Shown here: positions 43,859 to 51,286 of the stretch, piece by piece | How positions within the stretch are numbered: the first letter of the stretch is position 1 | Layout of the letters: each line of letters begins with the position of its first letter | Assembly: GCF_023195775.1 (NCBI RefSeq) | Contig: NZ_CP096205.1 | Span: 2,854,001-2,918,000 of the forward strand | DNA length: 64,000 bases | Reading direction: 5' to 3' | DNA from: Flavobacterium azooxidireducens | Lineage (GTDB): Bacteria; Bacteroidota; Bacteroidia; Flavobacteriales; Flavobacteriaceae | Position numbers and translations under genes: made by a program | The notes under the pieces: model-generated | Seen by the model: the letters and a program-made list of their open reading frames with translations, nothing else | What the model was told of the DNA's origin: nothing | Database searches by the model: none

Positions 43859-45040
43859 TTAAAGCAATTCAAAAATTCCCGCACTTCCTTGACCAGTTCC
43901 TACACACATACTCACAATTCCGTATTTACTTCCTCTTAAACGCATCTCATCAAACAATTGAACAGACAATTTTGCACCTGTGCAACCAAGTGGATGACCT
44001 AAGGCAATTGCACCACCATTTACATTCACGATATCAGGATTTAATCCTAATTCACGAACAACGGCTAACGATTGTGACGCAAAAGCTTCATTTAATTCGA
44101 TTAAGTCGATGTCATTTAATGTCAAACCTGCTTGTTTTAATGCTTTCGGAATTGCTTTTACCGGACCTATTCCCATAATTCTTGGTTCAACACCCGCAGA
44201 GGCGAAATTGACTAATCTTGCGATAGGTTTTATTCCTAATTCGTTTACTAATTCTTCACTCATAATTAATACGAAAGCAGCACCATCACTCATTTGTGAA
44301 GAGTTTCCAGCTGTTACAGAACCATCAGCGGCAAATACCGGTTTTAATTTTGATAAGGCTGCTACGTTTGTATCTGCTCTTGGACCTTCGTCTTTTTTTA
44401 CGACATAGGATTTAGTTTCTTTTTTACCATTTTCATTGATGAACGTTTGCTCAACTGTGATTGGGACAATTTGTTTGTCAAATTTTCCTTCCCCCTGAGC
44501 TTTTAAAGCTTTTTGGTGGGAATGAAAAGCAAATTCGTCTTGATCTTCACGAGACACGTTAAATTGTTTTGCTACAGCTTCGGCAGTTAAACCCATTCCC
44601 CAATAATAATCCTCGTTACCCGATGCGGCAACGGCATAATCCGGTGTTGGTTTATAGCCACCCATTGGTATAAAACTCATACTTTCGGCTCCACCTGCAA
44701 TGATACAATCGGCCATTCCGGATTGAATTTTAGCTGTCGCCATTCCGATGGTTTCTAAACCGGATGCACAATAACGATTGACAGTTACACCTGGAACATC
44801 GGTTACCTTTAATCCCATTAAGGAAATTAAGCGACCTACGTTTAGCCCTTGTTCGGCTTCGGGCATTGCATTTCCAACCATCACGTCGTCGATGCGTTTT
44901 TTGTCGAAGTCGGGAAATTGAGCCATTAAATGTTCAATTGTTTCGGCTGCTAATTCGTCAGGACGTTTGAAACGAAAAACTCCTTTTGGAGCTTTACCAA
45001 CTGCAGTGCGAAATCCTGATACTATATATGCTGTTTTCAT
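43859..45040 (-). CDS. fadA: Acetyl-CoA C-acyltransferase (3-ketoacyl-CoA thiolase)
   Basis: 393 residues from MKTAYIVSGFRTAVGKA; an in-frame start 19 codons upstream lies in the inserted cassette and is rejected. Thiolase motifs: VNRYCASGLETIGMA (acylated Cys near 92), NGGAIALGHPLGCTGA near 346 (His) and CVGTGQGSAGIFEL (second Cys near 380). It releases acetyl-CoA from 3-ketoacyl-CoA, partnering FadB. Only 8 bp (all A on the minus strand) separate its start from the cassette boundary at 45049. Confidence 0.96.
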   Translation of the reverse strand: MKTAYIVSGFRTAVGKAPKGVFRFKRPDELAAETIEHLMAQFPDFDKKRIDDVMVGNAMPEAEQGLNVGRLISLMGLKVTDVPGVTVNRYCASGLETIGMATAKIQSGMADCIIAGGAESMSFIPMGGYKPTPDYAVAASGNEDYYWGMGLTAEAVAKQFNVSREDQDEFAFHSHQKALKAQGEGKFDKQIVPITVEQTFINENGKKETKSYVVKKDEGPRADTNVAALSKLKPVFAADGSVTAGNSSQMSDGAAFVLIMSEELVNELGIKPIARLVNFASAGVEPRIMGIGPVKAIPKALKQAGLTLNDIDLIELNEAFASQSLAVVRELGLNPDIVNVNGGAIALGHPLGCTGAKLSVQLFDEMRLRGSKYGIVSMCVGTGQGSAGIFELL

Positions 45041-45048
45041 TTTTTTTT

Positions 45049-45081
45049 GTATTAAGATTGGAGTATTAAGTATTAAGACAG
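45049..45081. repeat. Left inverted repeat of four-helix-bundle cassette
   Basis: Contains GTATTAAG followed by AGTATTAAGTATTAAGAC. Further GTATTAAG units lie at 45083-45113. Confidence 0.8.
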
Positions 45082-45129
45082 TAGTATTAAGTTTCAAGAC
45101 TAAAGTATTAAGACATTCCTCCTAATTAA

Positions 45130-45486
45130 TTATGTTGTTTTTAATGTTTTTTGAAAGGAAAAGTTCATATTTGAAACTTCAACTAACTTACTTATTATCG
45201 GTTGTACTATTTCTTCTTTTATAAGTTTTAGTCTTTTAGCGAGGATCAATTGCGTTATTAATTCGAATGTTGAGCCATTTGCTATACCTAAAAATTGAAT
45301 AAATTCTTTATTATGATTTCTTCCTGAACCTTCTGCAATGTTTGAAGGTATAGAAACTGCACATTTTTTAATTTGGTGTATTAAATTAAATTTTTCATCA
45401 TTGGGAAGTAATAGGGAAATTTCATAAACTTCAACAGCAATATCAATTGCTTTTTGCCAGATTTTCAGTTTTTCAAAATTGTGCAT
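45130..45486 (-). CDS. Four-helix-bundle protein (23S rRNA IVS-type)
   Basis: 118 residues of the family first found in intervening sequences of 23S rRNA genes (S23-like). Recognised by FEKLKIWQKAIDIAVEVYE, FNLIHQIKKCAVSIPSNIAEGSGR and KEFIQFLGIANGSTFELITQL (in parts: SIPSNIAEGSGR is the strongest block). Four amphipathic helices, basic and acidic patches, no enzyme motif. Homologues form pentamers and may bind nucleic acid; function unproven. Here it is not in rRNA but in an inverted-repeat unit between two beta-oxidation genes. Confidence 0.9.
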   Translation of the reverse strand: MHNFEKLKIWQKAIDIAVEVYEISLLLPNDEKFNLIHQIKKCAVSIPSNIAEGSGRNHNKEFIQFLGIANGSTFELITQLILAKRLKLIKEEIVQPIISKLVEVSNMNFSFQKTLKTT

Positions 45487-45500
45487 ATATTATTCTTTAT

Positions 45501-45533
45501 CGGTCTTAATACTTAATACTTCCGCCTTAATAC
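45501..45533. repeat. Right inverted repeat of four-helix-bundle cassette
   Basis: Reverse complement of 45049-45081 at 28 of 33 positions; it contains GTCTTAATACTTAATACT and ends within the fadB stop codon. Confidence 0.8.
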
Positions 45534-47923
45534 TAATTTCTTAATGGTTTTCCTTTAGTCAACATAAATTGAATTCTCTCCAAAGTCTTTCTCTCGGTAC
45601 ACAAACTCAAAAAAGCTTCTCTTTCTAAATCCAACAAATACTGCTCACTCACCAAAGTCGGTTCTGATAAATCGCCACCTGCCATTACATACGCTAATTT
45701 GTTGGCAATTTTTCGATCGTGTTCCGAAATGTATTTTCCGGCTTGCATTTGGTCAGTTCCCACTAAGAACATTCCTAAAGCTTGTTTTCCTAATACTTTT
45801 ATGTCTTTGCGTTGAACGGGTTGTGTGTAACCTTGCTCTGCCATTTGTAAAGCGACTTGTTTTGCAACCGCAATTTGACGATCACGATTCACAACTACAA
45901 TATCTTTTCCTTTTTGGAGAATACCTAAATCAAAAGCTTCATAAGCAGAAGTGGCTACTTTTGCCATTCCGATGGTTAGGAAATATTCTTGTAAAACATT
46001 TAATTCCACATCATTTTTACGGAATAAATCGGAGGCACGAACGGTCATTTCTTTGGAACCACCGCCGCCGGGAATTACACCGACACCAAATTCAACTAAA
46101 CCAATATAGGTTTCTGCAGCAGCAACAACTCGGTCGGCGTGCATACTCATTTCACAACCACCACCAAGTGTCATACCATGTGGAGCAACGATAACAGGAA
46201 TAGAGGAGTAGCGGCAACGCATCATCGTATCTTGGAACATTTTTATAGCCATATTCAATTCGTCATATTCTTGTTCGACAGCCATCATAAAAATCATTCC
46301 GATGTTAGCACCCACAGAGAAATTAGTTCCTTGGTTTCCAATCACTAATCCATTATATTCTTTTTCGGCTAAATCGATGGCTTTGTTGATGCCTTGTAAA
46401 ACACCACCACCAATCGTATTCATTTTGGAATGGAATTCTAAGTTTAAAATACCATCACCTAAATGATGAATTGTGGCATCGGAATTACCCCAAACTTTAT
46501 GGCTTTCTCTAATATTATTTAAGATGATAAACGCATCTTGACCCGGAATTTTTTCCTGAGATTTGGTTGGAATACTATAATAATGAGTAGCTCCATTTTT
46601 AACTGTGTAAAAAGAAGCATTTTCTGAGGTCACCATTTCTGAAACCCAAGCTGCCGGTTCATAACCTTCGGCTTTAATCAACTCAATTCCTTTGGCAACT
46701 CCGATGCTGTCCCAAATCTCGAATGGACCATTTTCCCAACCGAAACCGGCTTTCATTGCATCATCAATTTTGTATAATTCGTCTGATATTTCAGGAATTC
46801 TGTTTGAACAATACGCAAACATAGCAGCAAAATTCTTTCTGTAAAAATCACCTGCTTTGTCTTTTCCTTTTACTAAAACACGAAAACGATCAATTGGTTT
46901 GTCAATGGTTTTGGTTAATTCTAAGGTAGCGAATGATGCTTTTTTTGCTGCTCTATATTCTAAAGTATCTAAATCTAAGGATAAAATTTCTTTTCCTTCT
47001 TTTTTGTAAAATCCTTGTCCGGTTTTGCTTCCCAACCATTTATTTTCCATCATTTTATCAATGAAAGAAGGCAATTTGAATAAATCGTGAGCTTCGTCAT
47101 TCGGACAATTTTGGTGAATTCCGTTTGCCACGTGAACCAACGTATCCAAACCAACCACATCAACGGTTCTGAACGTAGCCGATTTAGGTCGACCAATTAC
47201 AGGACCAGTTAATTTATCAACTTCTTCGATGGTGAGACCCATTTCTTTTACTTGATGAAACAGACTCATAATGCCGAAAATTCCAATTCGATTACCAATG
47301 AATGCCGGAGTATCTTTGGCTACGACCGAAGTTTTTCCTAAAAATTGTGAACCGTAATTTGTTAAGAAATCTAAAACGGTTTGACTCGTTTTTGGTCCGG
47401 GAATGATTTCAAACAACTTTAAATAACGGGCAGGATTGAAGAAATGCGTTCCACAGAAATGTTGTTGGAAATCTTCTGTTCTACCTTCGCTCATAAATTG
47501 AATCGGAATTCCGGATGTGTTGGAAGTTACTAATGTCCCAACTTTTCTATATTTATCAACTTGCTCGAAAACGAGTTTTTTGATATCTAATCTTTCCACA
47601 ACCACTTCGATAATCCAATCTACCGAAGCGATTTTCGGCATATCATCCGTAGTATTTCCGGTTGTAATTCGGTTGGCAAATTTCTGACTGTAAATAGGAG
47701 AGGGGTTTGATTTTAAAGCATTCGCCAAACTTTCATTTACGATACGATTGCGAACCGCTTTGCTTTCTAACGTAAGTCCTTTCTTTTCTTCAGCTTCGGT
47801 GAGTGCGTTTGGAATAATATCCAATAATAACACCTCTACACCAATGTTTGCAAAATGACAAGCGATACCGGAGCCCATGATTCCGGAACCGATGACAGCC
47901 ACTTTTTTGATAGTTCTTTTCAT
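45533..47923 (-). CDS. fadB: 3-hydroxyacyl-CoA dehydrogenase / enoyl-CoA hydratase fusion
   Basis: 796 residues. The NAD-binding part comes first (VIGSGIMGSGIACHFAN, residues 10-26), then the HAD C-terminal domains (GNRIGIFG near 211, KAGFGWENGPFE near 395), then the hydratase/isomerase domain at the C-terminus (GNQGTNFSVGANI near 535; PHGMTLGGGCEMSMHADR near 590). This dehydrogenase-first order is the reverse of proteobacterial FadB and matches the Bacteroidota and Bacillus FadN type. It does two central beta-oxidation steps. Downstream comes the cassette, then fadA. Confidence 0.95.
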   Translation of the reverse strand: MKRTIKKVAVIGSGIMGSGIACHFANIGVEVLLLDIIPNALTEAEEKKGLTLESKAVRNRIVNESLANALKSNPSPIYSQKFANRITTGNTTDDMPKIASVDWIIEVVVERLDIKKLVFEQVDKYRKVGTLVTSNTSGIPIQFMSEGRTEDFQQHFCGTHFFNPARYLKLFEIIPGPKTSQTVLDFLTNYGSQFLGKTSVVAKDTPAFIGNRIGIFGIMSLFHQVKEMGLTIEEVDKLTGPVIGRPKSATFRTVDVVGLDTLVHVANGIHQNCPNDEAHDLFKLPSFIDKMMENKWLGSKTGQGFYKKEGKEILSLDLDTLEYRAAKKASFATLELTKTIDKPIDRFRVLVKGKDKAGDFYRKNFAAMFAYCSNRIPEISDELYKIDDAMKAGFGWENGPFEIWDSIGVAKGIELIKAEGYEPAAWVSEMVTSENASFYTVKNGATHYYSIPTKSQEKIPGQDAFIILNNIRESHKVWGNSDATIHHLGDGILNLEFHSKMNTIGGGVLQGINKAIDLAEKEYNGLVIGNQGTNFSVGANIGMIFMMAVEQEYDELNMAIKMFQDTMMRCRYSSIPVIVAPHGMTLGGGCEMSMHADRVVAAAETYIGLVEFGVGVIPGGGGSKEMTVRASDLFRKNDVELNVLQEYFLTIGMAKVATSAYEAFDLGILQKGKDIVVVNRDRQIAVAKQVALQMAEQGYTQPVQRKDIKVLGKQALGMFLVGTDQMQAGKYISEHDRKIANKLAYVMAGGDLSEPTLVSEQYLLDLEREAFLSLCTERKTLERIQFMLTKGKPLRN

Positions 47924-48235
47924 TTTTTATTTCTTATTGCGGGTTGCGAGTTCAAGTTTCCGCTGGTTTTTGTTTGTTTTATCTTTTAAAGTTTACATTT
48001 CACTTTTCATCTAATGGAACACGGATTAGGTGGATTAGATGGATTTTCGCTGATTTTTTTGTTCGCTTAGCGAAAATGGATTTAAGTGGATTTCATTATT
48101 TCTAATTATTCAGTTTATTTCAACTTCAGTCAACCTAACGGAGATTGCTTTGCCAATTCGCTATCGCTCGTGTCCTACGGAATGACAAGATTGTGTGTAA
48201 ACTGTGACTGAAAACTGTGACTTAAAACTTCCATC
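47924..48235. other. 312-bp intergenic stretch with repeat remnants
   Basis: Between marR and fadB. It holds three 9-bp direct repeats GGATTAGGT, GGATTAGAT, GGATTTTCG (48023-48049), a small hairpin TTCGCTTAGCGAA, and a GTC-ATTCCG-type remnant ending GTCCTACGGAATGACA (48171-48186). No credible gene. The promoter of fadB was not clearly seen. Confidence 0.6.
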
Positions 48236-48667
48236 CTAAAAAATCTTCTTCTCATTAATCAATTCCGTAATCACATCAGCGACTTCGATGAAATTTTGCA
48301 GTTTTTCGTCGGATACATTTTGACGGATGACTTCATTAAATTTCAATACGGTATTTCGGGATAATTCTCTTTTTTCTTTTCCTAAGTCGGTGAGGTAAAT
48401 TAAAACACCTCGACCATCATCGGGATTTTTTTTGCGAATGATTAAGCCTTTTTCTTCTAAGGTTTTCAAGGTTCTGGTTAAGCTCGTGGCTTCCATTCCC
48501 ATTCGGTTGCTGATGTAGGAGGAAGGCGTTCCTTCTTCTTTATCGATGCTAAGCAAAGCAAATCCGATAGCCATTGAACCATCAAATTTAGAAGCTTCTT
48601 CGTTGTACATTCTGGCAACTGATTGCCAAGTGGCTCGAAGAATATAATCTATTGTTTTATCTTTCAT
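48236..48667 (-). CDS. MarR-family transcription regulator
   Basis: 143 residues, winged HTH of MarR type: SYISNRMGMEATSLTRTLKTLEEKGLI in parts (GMEATSLTRTLKTLEEKG is the recognition helix and start of the wing, about 55-72), RKKNPDDGRGVLIYLTDLGK the wing. It lies upstream of the fadB-fadA genes on the same strand, so it probably controls fatty-acid degradation, sensing acyl-CoA or a related ligand. A palindrome overlapping the spacer of its own promoter (48701-48722) points to autorepression. Confidence 0.92.
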   Translation of the reverse strand: MKDKTIDYILRATWQSVARMYNEEASKFDGSMAIGFALLSIDKEEGTPSSYISNRMGMEATSLTRTLKTLEEKGLIIRKKNPDDGRGVLIYLTDLGKEKRELSRNTVLKFNEVIRQNVSDEKLQNFIEVADVITELINEKKIF

Positions 48668-48685
48668 AGTTTACGCAAACGTTTT

Positions 48686-48693
48686 CAAAGATA
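48686..48693 (-). promoter_or_regulatory. -7 promoter element of marR
   Basis: TATCTTTG on the minus strand, 19 bp before the start codon. Confidence 0.6.
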
Positions 48694-48700
48694 ATAAAAA

Positions 48701-48722
48701 TTTATTATGCATGCATAGTAAA
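48701..48722. promoter_or_regulatory. Putative MarR operator
   Basis: TTTATTATGCA followed by TGCATAGTAAA: a 22-bp palindrome with one mismatched pair of positions. Its centre lies 25.5 nt upstream of the last base of the marR -7 element, over the spacer and -33 region. Confidence 0.7.
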
Positions 48723-48798
48723 TTTAAAAATTTAACATTTTTTAGTTTGATATGAATTAGATTGGTAAAATTCGATTACTGTAAACTATTTAAAAGAA

Positions 48799-48822
48799 AA
48801 AGACGGATATTAGTCCGTCTTT
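48799..48822. terminator. Terminator after the OsmC gene
   Basis: AAAGACGGA, 6-base loop, TCCGTCTTT; on the minus strand T follow. Confidence 0.75.
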
Positions 48823-48847
48823 ATAAATTTTTAGTTAATAAATTGAA

Positions 48848-49261
48848 TTATTTATTCAATGTAAATTCTGCAGAAATAGCTGTATTCAACAATTTAGAAA
48901 TCGGACAATTGTTTTCAGCATCTTTCACTAATTCAGCAAATTTTTCTTCTGAAATTTTGTCAATGGTTGCTTTTAGAATTAAATGTGATTTTGTTACAGC
49001 TCCGTCTTCAAACGTAATTTGGCATTTTGTTTCTAATTCGGTAGGTTCAAAACCTGCTTCTCCTAAATTGAAACTAAGTTTCATCGTAAAACATCCTGCG
49101 TGAGCGGCAGCAATAAGTTCTTCAGGATTGGTTCCGATTCCTTCTTCAAAACGAGAGCCAAATGAATATTGTGTCTTATTTAAAACGGTACTTTGCGTGG
49201 TTAAATTTCCTTTTCCTTCTTTTCCTGAACCGTTCCAAACGGCTGTTGCGTGTCTTTTCAT
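48848..49261 (-). CDS. OsmC-family peroxiredoxin
   Basis: 137 residues. Two redox cysteines in family contexts: AAHAGCFTM near residue 56 and NNCPISKLL near 121. FEEGIGTNPEELIAAAHAGC is the OsmC signature (short block TNPEELIAAAHAGC). These homodimeric enzymes reduce organic and fatty-acid hydroperoxides, which fits a position beside fatty-acid degradation genes. Single gene with its own terminator. Confidence 0.93.
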   Translation of the reverse strand: MKRHATAVWNGSGKEGKGNLTTQSTVLNKTQYSFGSRFEEGIGTNPEELIAAAHAGCFTMKLSFNLGEAGFEPTELETKCQITFEDGAVTKSHLILKATIDKISEEKFAELVKDAENNCPISKLLNTAISAEFTLNK

Positions 49262-49346
49262 AAGTATTGATTTAAGTTTTGTCTAAATTACGAAATCCTA
49301 ATTAATTTGCTTGTTATTATTGTGTTAAGTGTTTTTAAAAAAATAA

Positions 49347-49372
49347 AAAAGCTCTCGGATAGGAGAGCTTTT
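49347..49372 (-). terminator. Terminator of the acyl-CoA ligase gene
   Basis: AAAAGCTCTC, 6-base loop, GAGAGCTTTT; on the minus strand T follow. Confidence 0.8.
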
Positions 49373-49375
49373 GAA

Positions 49376-51151
49376 TTATGAATTATAAATTTTTTCGTAA
49401 AGGTGTTTGTATTTTTCTTTTACAATTTTACGTTTTAATTTCATAGTAGGAGTGAGGTGTCCACCATCAATTGACCAAACATCGGGGGTTAACTCAAAAC
49501 GTTTGATTTTTTCCCAATTACCGAATTTTTCGTTTGCATGATCAACTTCTTCTTGAAAACGTTCGATAACTTTTGTGTTATTGACTAATTCTTCATTGGA
49601 ATCTGAAATAGTAACATGATGTCTTTTTGCCCATTCACGAACAAAATCAAAATTAGGCTGAATGAAAGCAGCCGGCATTTTTTCGCCATCACCAATTACC
49701 ATTACTTGTTCAATGAAGAAAGATTGTTTTAATCGGTTTTCAATTAATTGTGGAGCAATATATTTTCCTCCGGATGTTTTAAACATTTCTTTTTTACGGT
49801 CAGTGATTTTTAGGAAACCATCCGAATCAAATTCACCAATATCACCAGTGTGAAAATAGCCGTCTTTGATGACTTCATTAGTTAGTGTTTCATCTTTATA
49901 ATAACCCATCATTACATTTGGACCTTTACAAAGTAGTTCACCATCTTCCGCAATTTTTACTTCTACATTTTTAATTAATTTCCCAACTGTTCCAATACGG
50001 AATAAACCATTTCGCATATCGTTTACAGAAATAACAGGAGAGGTTTCAGTTAAACCATACCCTTCCATAACCGGAATTCCCGCAGCGGCAAAAACACGAG
50101 CTAAACGAGGTTGAAGTGCAGCACTTCCGGAAACCATCACATCTAAATTTCCGCCTAAGGCTTCTTTCCATTTACTGAAAATCAATTTTCGGGCAATGCC
50201 AAGTTGTTTTTCATAAAACCAACCATTTTGTCCATAAGGTTTATAACGTAAACCTAAATTAATTGCCCAAAAGAAAAGTGTTTTTTTAATTCCGGTTAGT
50301 TCGGCTCCTTTGGCATAAATTTTATCATAAACTTTTTCCAATAAACGCGGAACAACCGTCATCACATTTGGATGAACTTCTTTTAAATTGTCGGTCAATT
50401 TTTCGATGCTTTCTGCAAAATAAATCGAAACCGAATAATACTGATAAATGTATAAAATCAATCGTTCAAAAATATGGCAAACGGGTAGAAAACTCAAGGC
50501 TTTGCTTGTTCCTTCTGCAAAAGGAATTCTCGGAGCACTATCCAACACATTTGAAACAATATTGTTATGAGAAAGCATTACGCCTTTTGGTCTTCCTGTG
50601 GTTCCGGATGTGTAAATGATTGTGGCTAATTCTTCCGGTTTTACATTGTTTTTTCGGTCTTCAACCACATCTTGATTGGATTTGTCTGAACCTAATTCTA
50701 ACAATTCTTTCCAATTTTTACAACCTGAAATTTCATCAAAAGAATAAATATCTTTTAAAGTAGGAACATTATTTTTAATAGCAATTAATTTATCATAAAC
50801 CACTTGGTCAGAAACGATGCAATAATTGGATTCAGAATGATTTAAGATGTATTCGTAATCTTCCGCTGCAATGGTTGGATAAATCGGCACCGTTTGAGCA
50901 CCCACTTGAAGCGATCCAATATCCATAATATTCCATTCCGTTCTGTTGTTTGAAGAAATGATAGCAATTTTATCATTTTTTTGAACTCCTAAACGAATAA
51001 AAGCTCTTGAAATCGCATTGGCTTTATCTACATATTCTTGCGTAGAAGTTTTCACCCATTCGCCATTGTATTTGGTAACCAAGCAATCAGGAACATTATT
51101 TTTAGCAAGTTGGTAATACGGAAAATCAAAAAGTCGGGTTATTTGAATCAT
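49376..51151 (-). CDS. Long-chain fatty acid-CoA ligase
   Basis: 591 residues from MIQITRLFDFPYYQL; a start 7 codons upstream is possible. Adenylate-forming enzyme: IIYTSGTTGRPKGVMLSHNN near 170 (P-loop type, in part TSGTTGRPKG), GYGLTETSPVIS near 368, YFHTGDIGEFDSDGFLKITD near 428 (in part TGDIGEFDSDG), and the C-terminal lysine region KTSGGKYIAPQ. FadD-like long form of Bacteroidota. It activates fatty acids at the inner membrane for the beta-oxidation enzymes encoded nearby on the same strand. Confidence 0.95.
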   Translation of the reverse strand: MIQITRLFDFPYYQLAKNNVPDCLVTKYNGEWVKTSTQEYVDKANAISRAFIRLGVQKNDKIAIISSNNRTEWNIMDIGSLQVGAQTVPIYPTIAAEDYEYILNHSESNYCIVSDQVVYDKLIAIKNNVPTLKDIYSFDEISGCKNWKELLELGSDKSNQDVVEDRKNNVKPEELATIIYTSGTTGRPKGVMLSHNNIVSNVLDSAPRIPFAEGTSKALSFLPVCHIFERLILYIYQYYSVSIYFAESIEKLTDNLKEVHPNVMTVVPRLLEKVYDKIYAKGAELTGIKKTLFFWAINLGLRYKPYGQNGWFYEKQLGIARKLIFSKWKEALGGNLDVMVSGSAALQPRLARVFAAAGIPVMEGYGLTETSPVISVNDMRNGLFRIGTVGKLIKNVEVKIAEDGELLCKGPNVMMGYYKDETLTNEVIKDGYFHTGDIGEFDSDGFLKITDRKKEMFKTSGGKYIAPQLIENRLKQSFFIEQVMVIGDGEKMPAAFIQPNFDFVREWAKRHHVTISDSNEELVNNTKVIERFQEEVDHANEKFGNWEKIKRFELTPDVWSIDGGHLTPTMKLKRKIVKEKYKHLYEKIYNS

Positions 51152-51214
51152 CTTTAATGGAATTTGATGCAAATTAGAGAAAAAACAATCATTTTCAAAT
51201 CATTTTAATAAAAA

Positions 51215-51240
51215 AAGGAGTTGAAATTTGTCAACTCCTT
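51215..51240 (-). terminator. Terminator of purL
   Basis: AAGGAGTTGA, 6-base loop, TCAACTCCTT; a T run follows on the minus strand. Confidence 0.8.
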
Positions 51241-51286
51241 GATTTTTATGAAATAAACGAAATATAATTTTAATAAATTAGATGAT

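Larger units (their letters stand above)
45049..45533. mobile_element. Four-helix-bundle gene cassette with terminal inverted repeats
   Basis: A 485-bp unit filling the fadB-fadA junction. Inverted repeats 45049-45081 and 45501-45533 match at 28 of 33 positions, with an 18-bp perfect core (45062-45079 and 45503-45520). The right end is the last base of the fadB stop codon, the left end is 8 bp before the fadA ATG. It holds one gene, read in the direction of the operon, and no transposase. That it moves as a unit is inferred. Confidence 0.6.

Noticed and set aside
45130-45486. Being part of a 23S rRNA intervening sequence
   Set aside because: No rRNA sequence flanks the gene; it lies between fadB and fadA.
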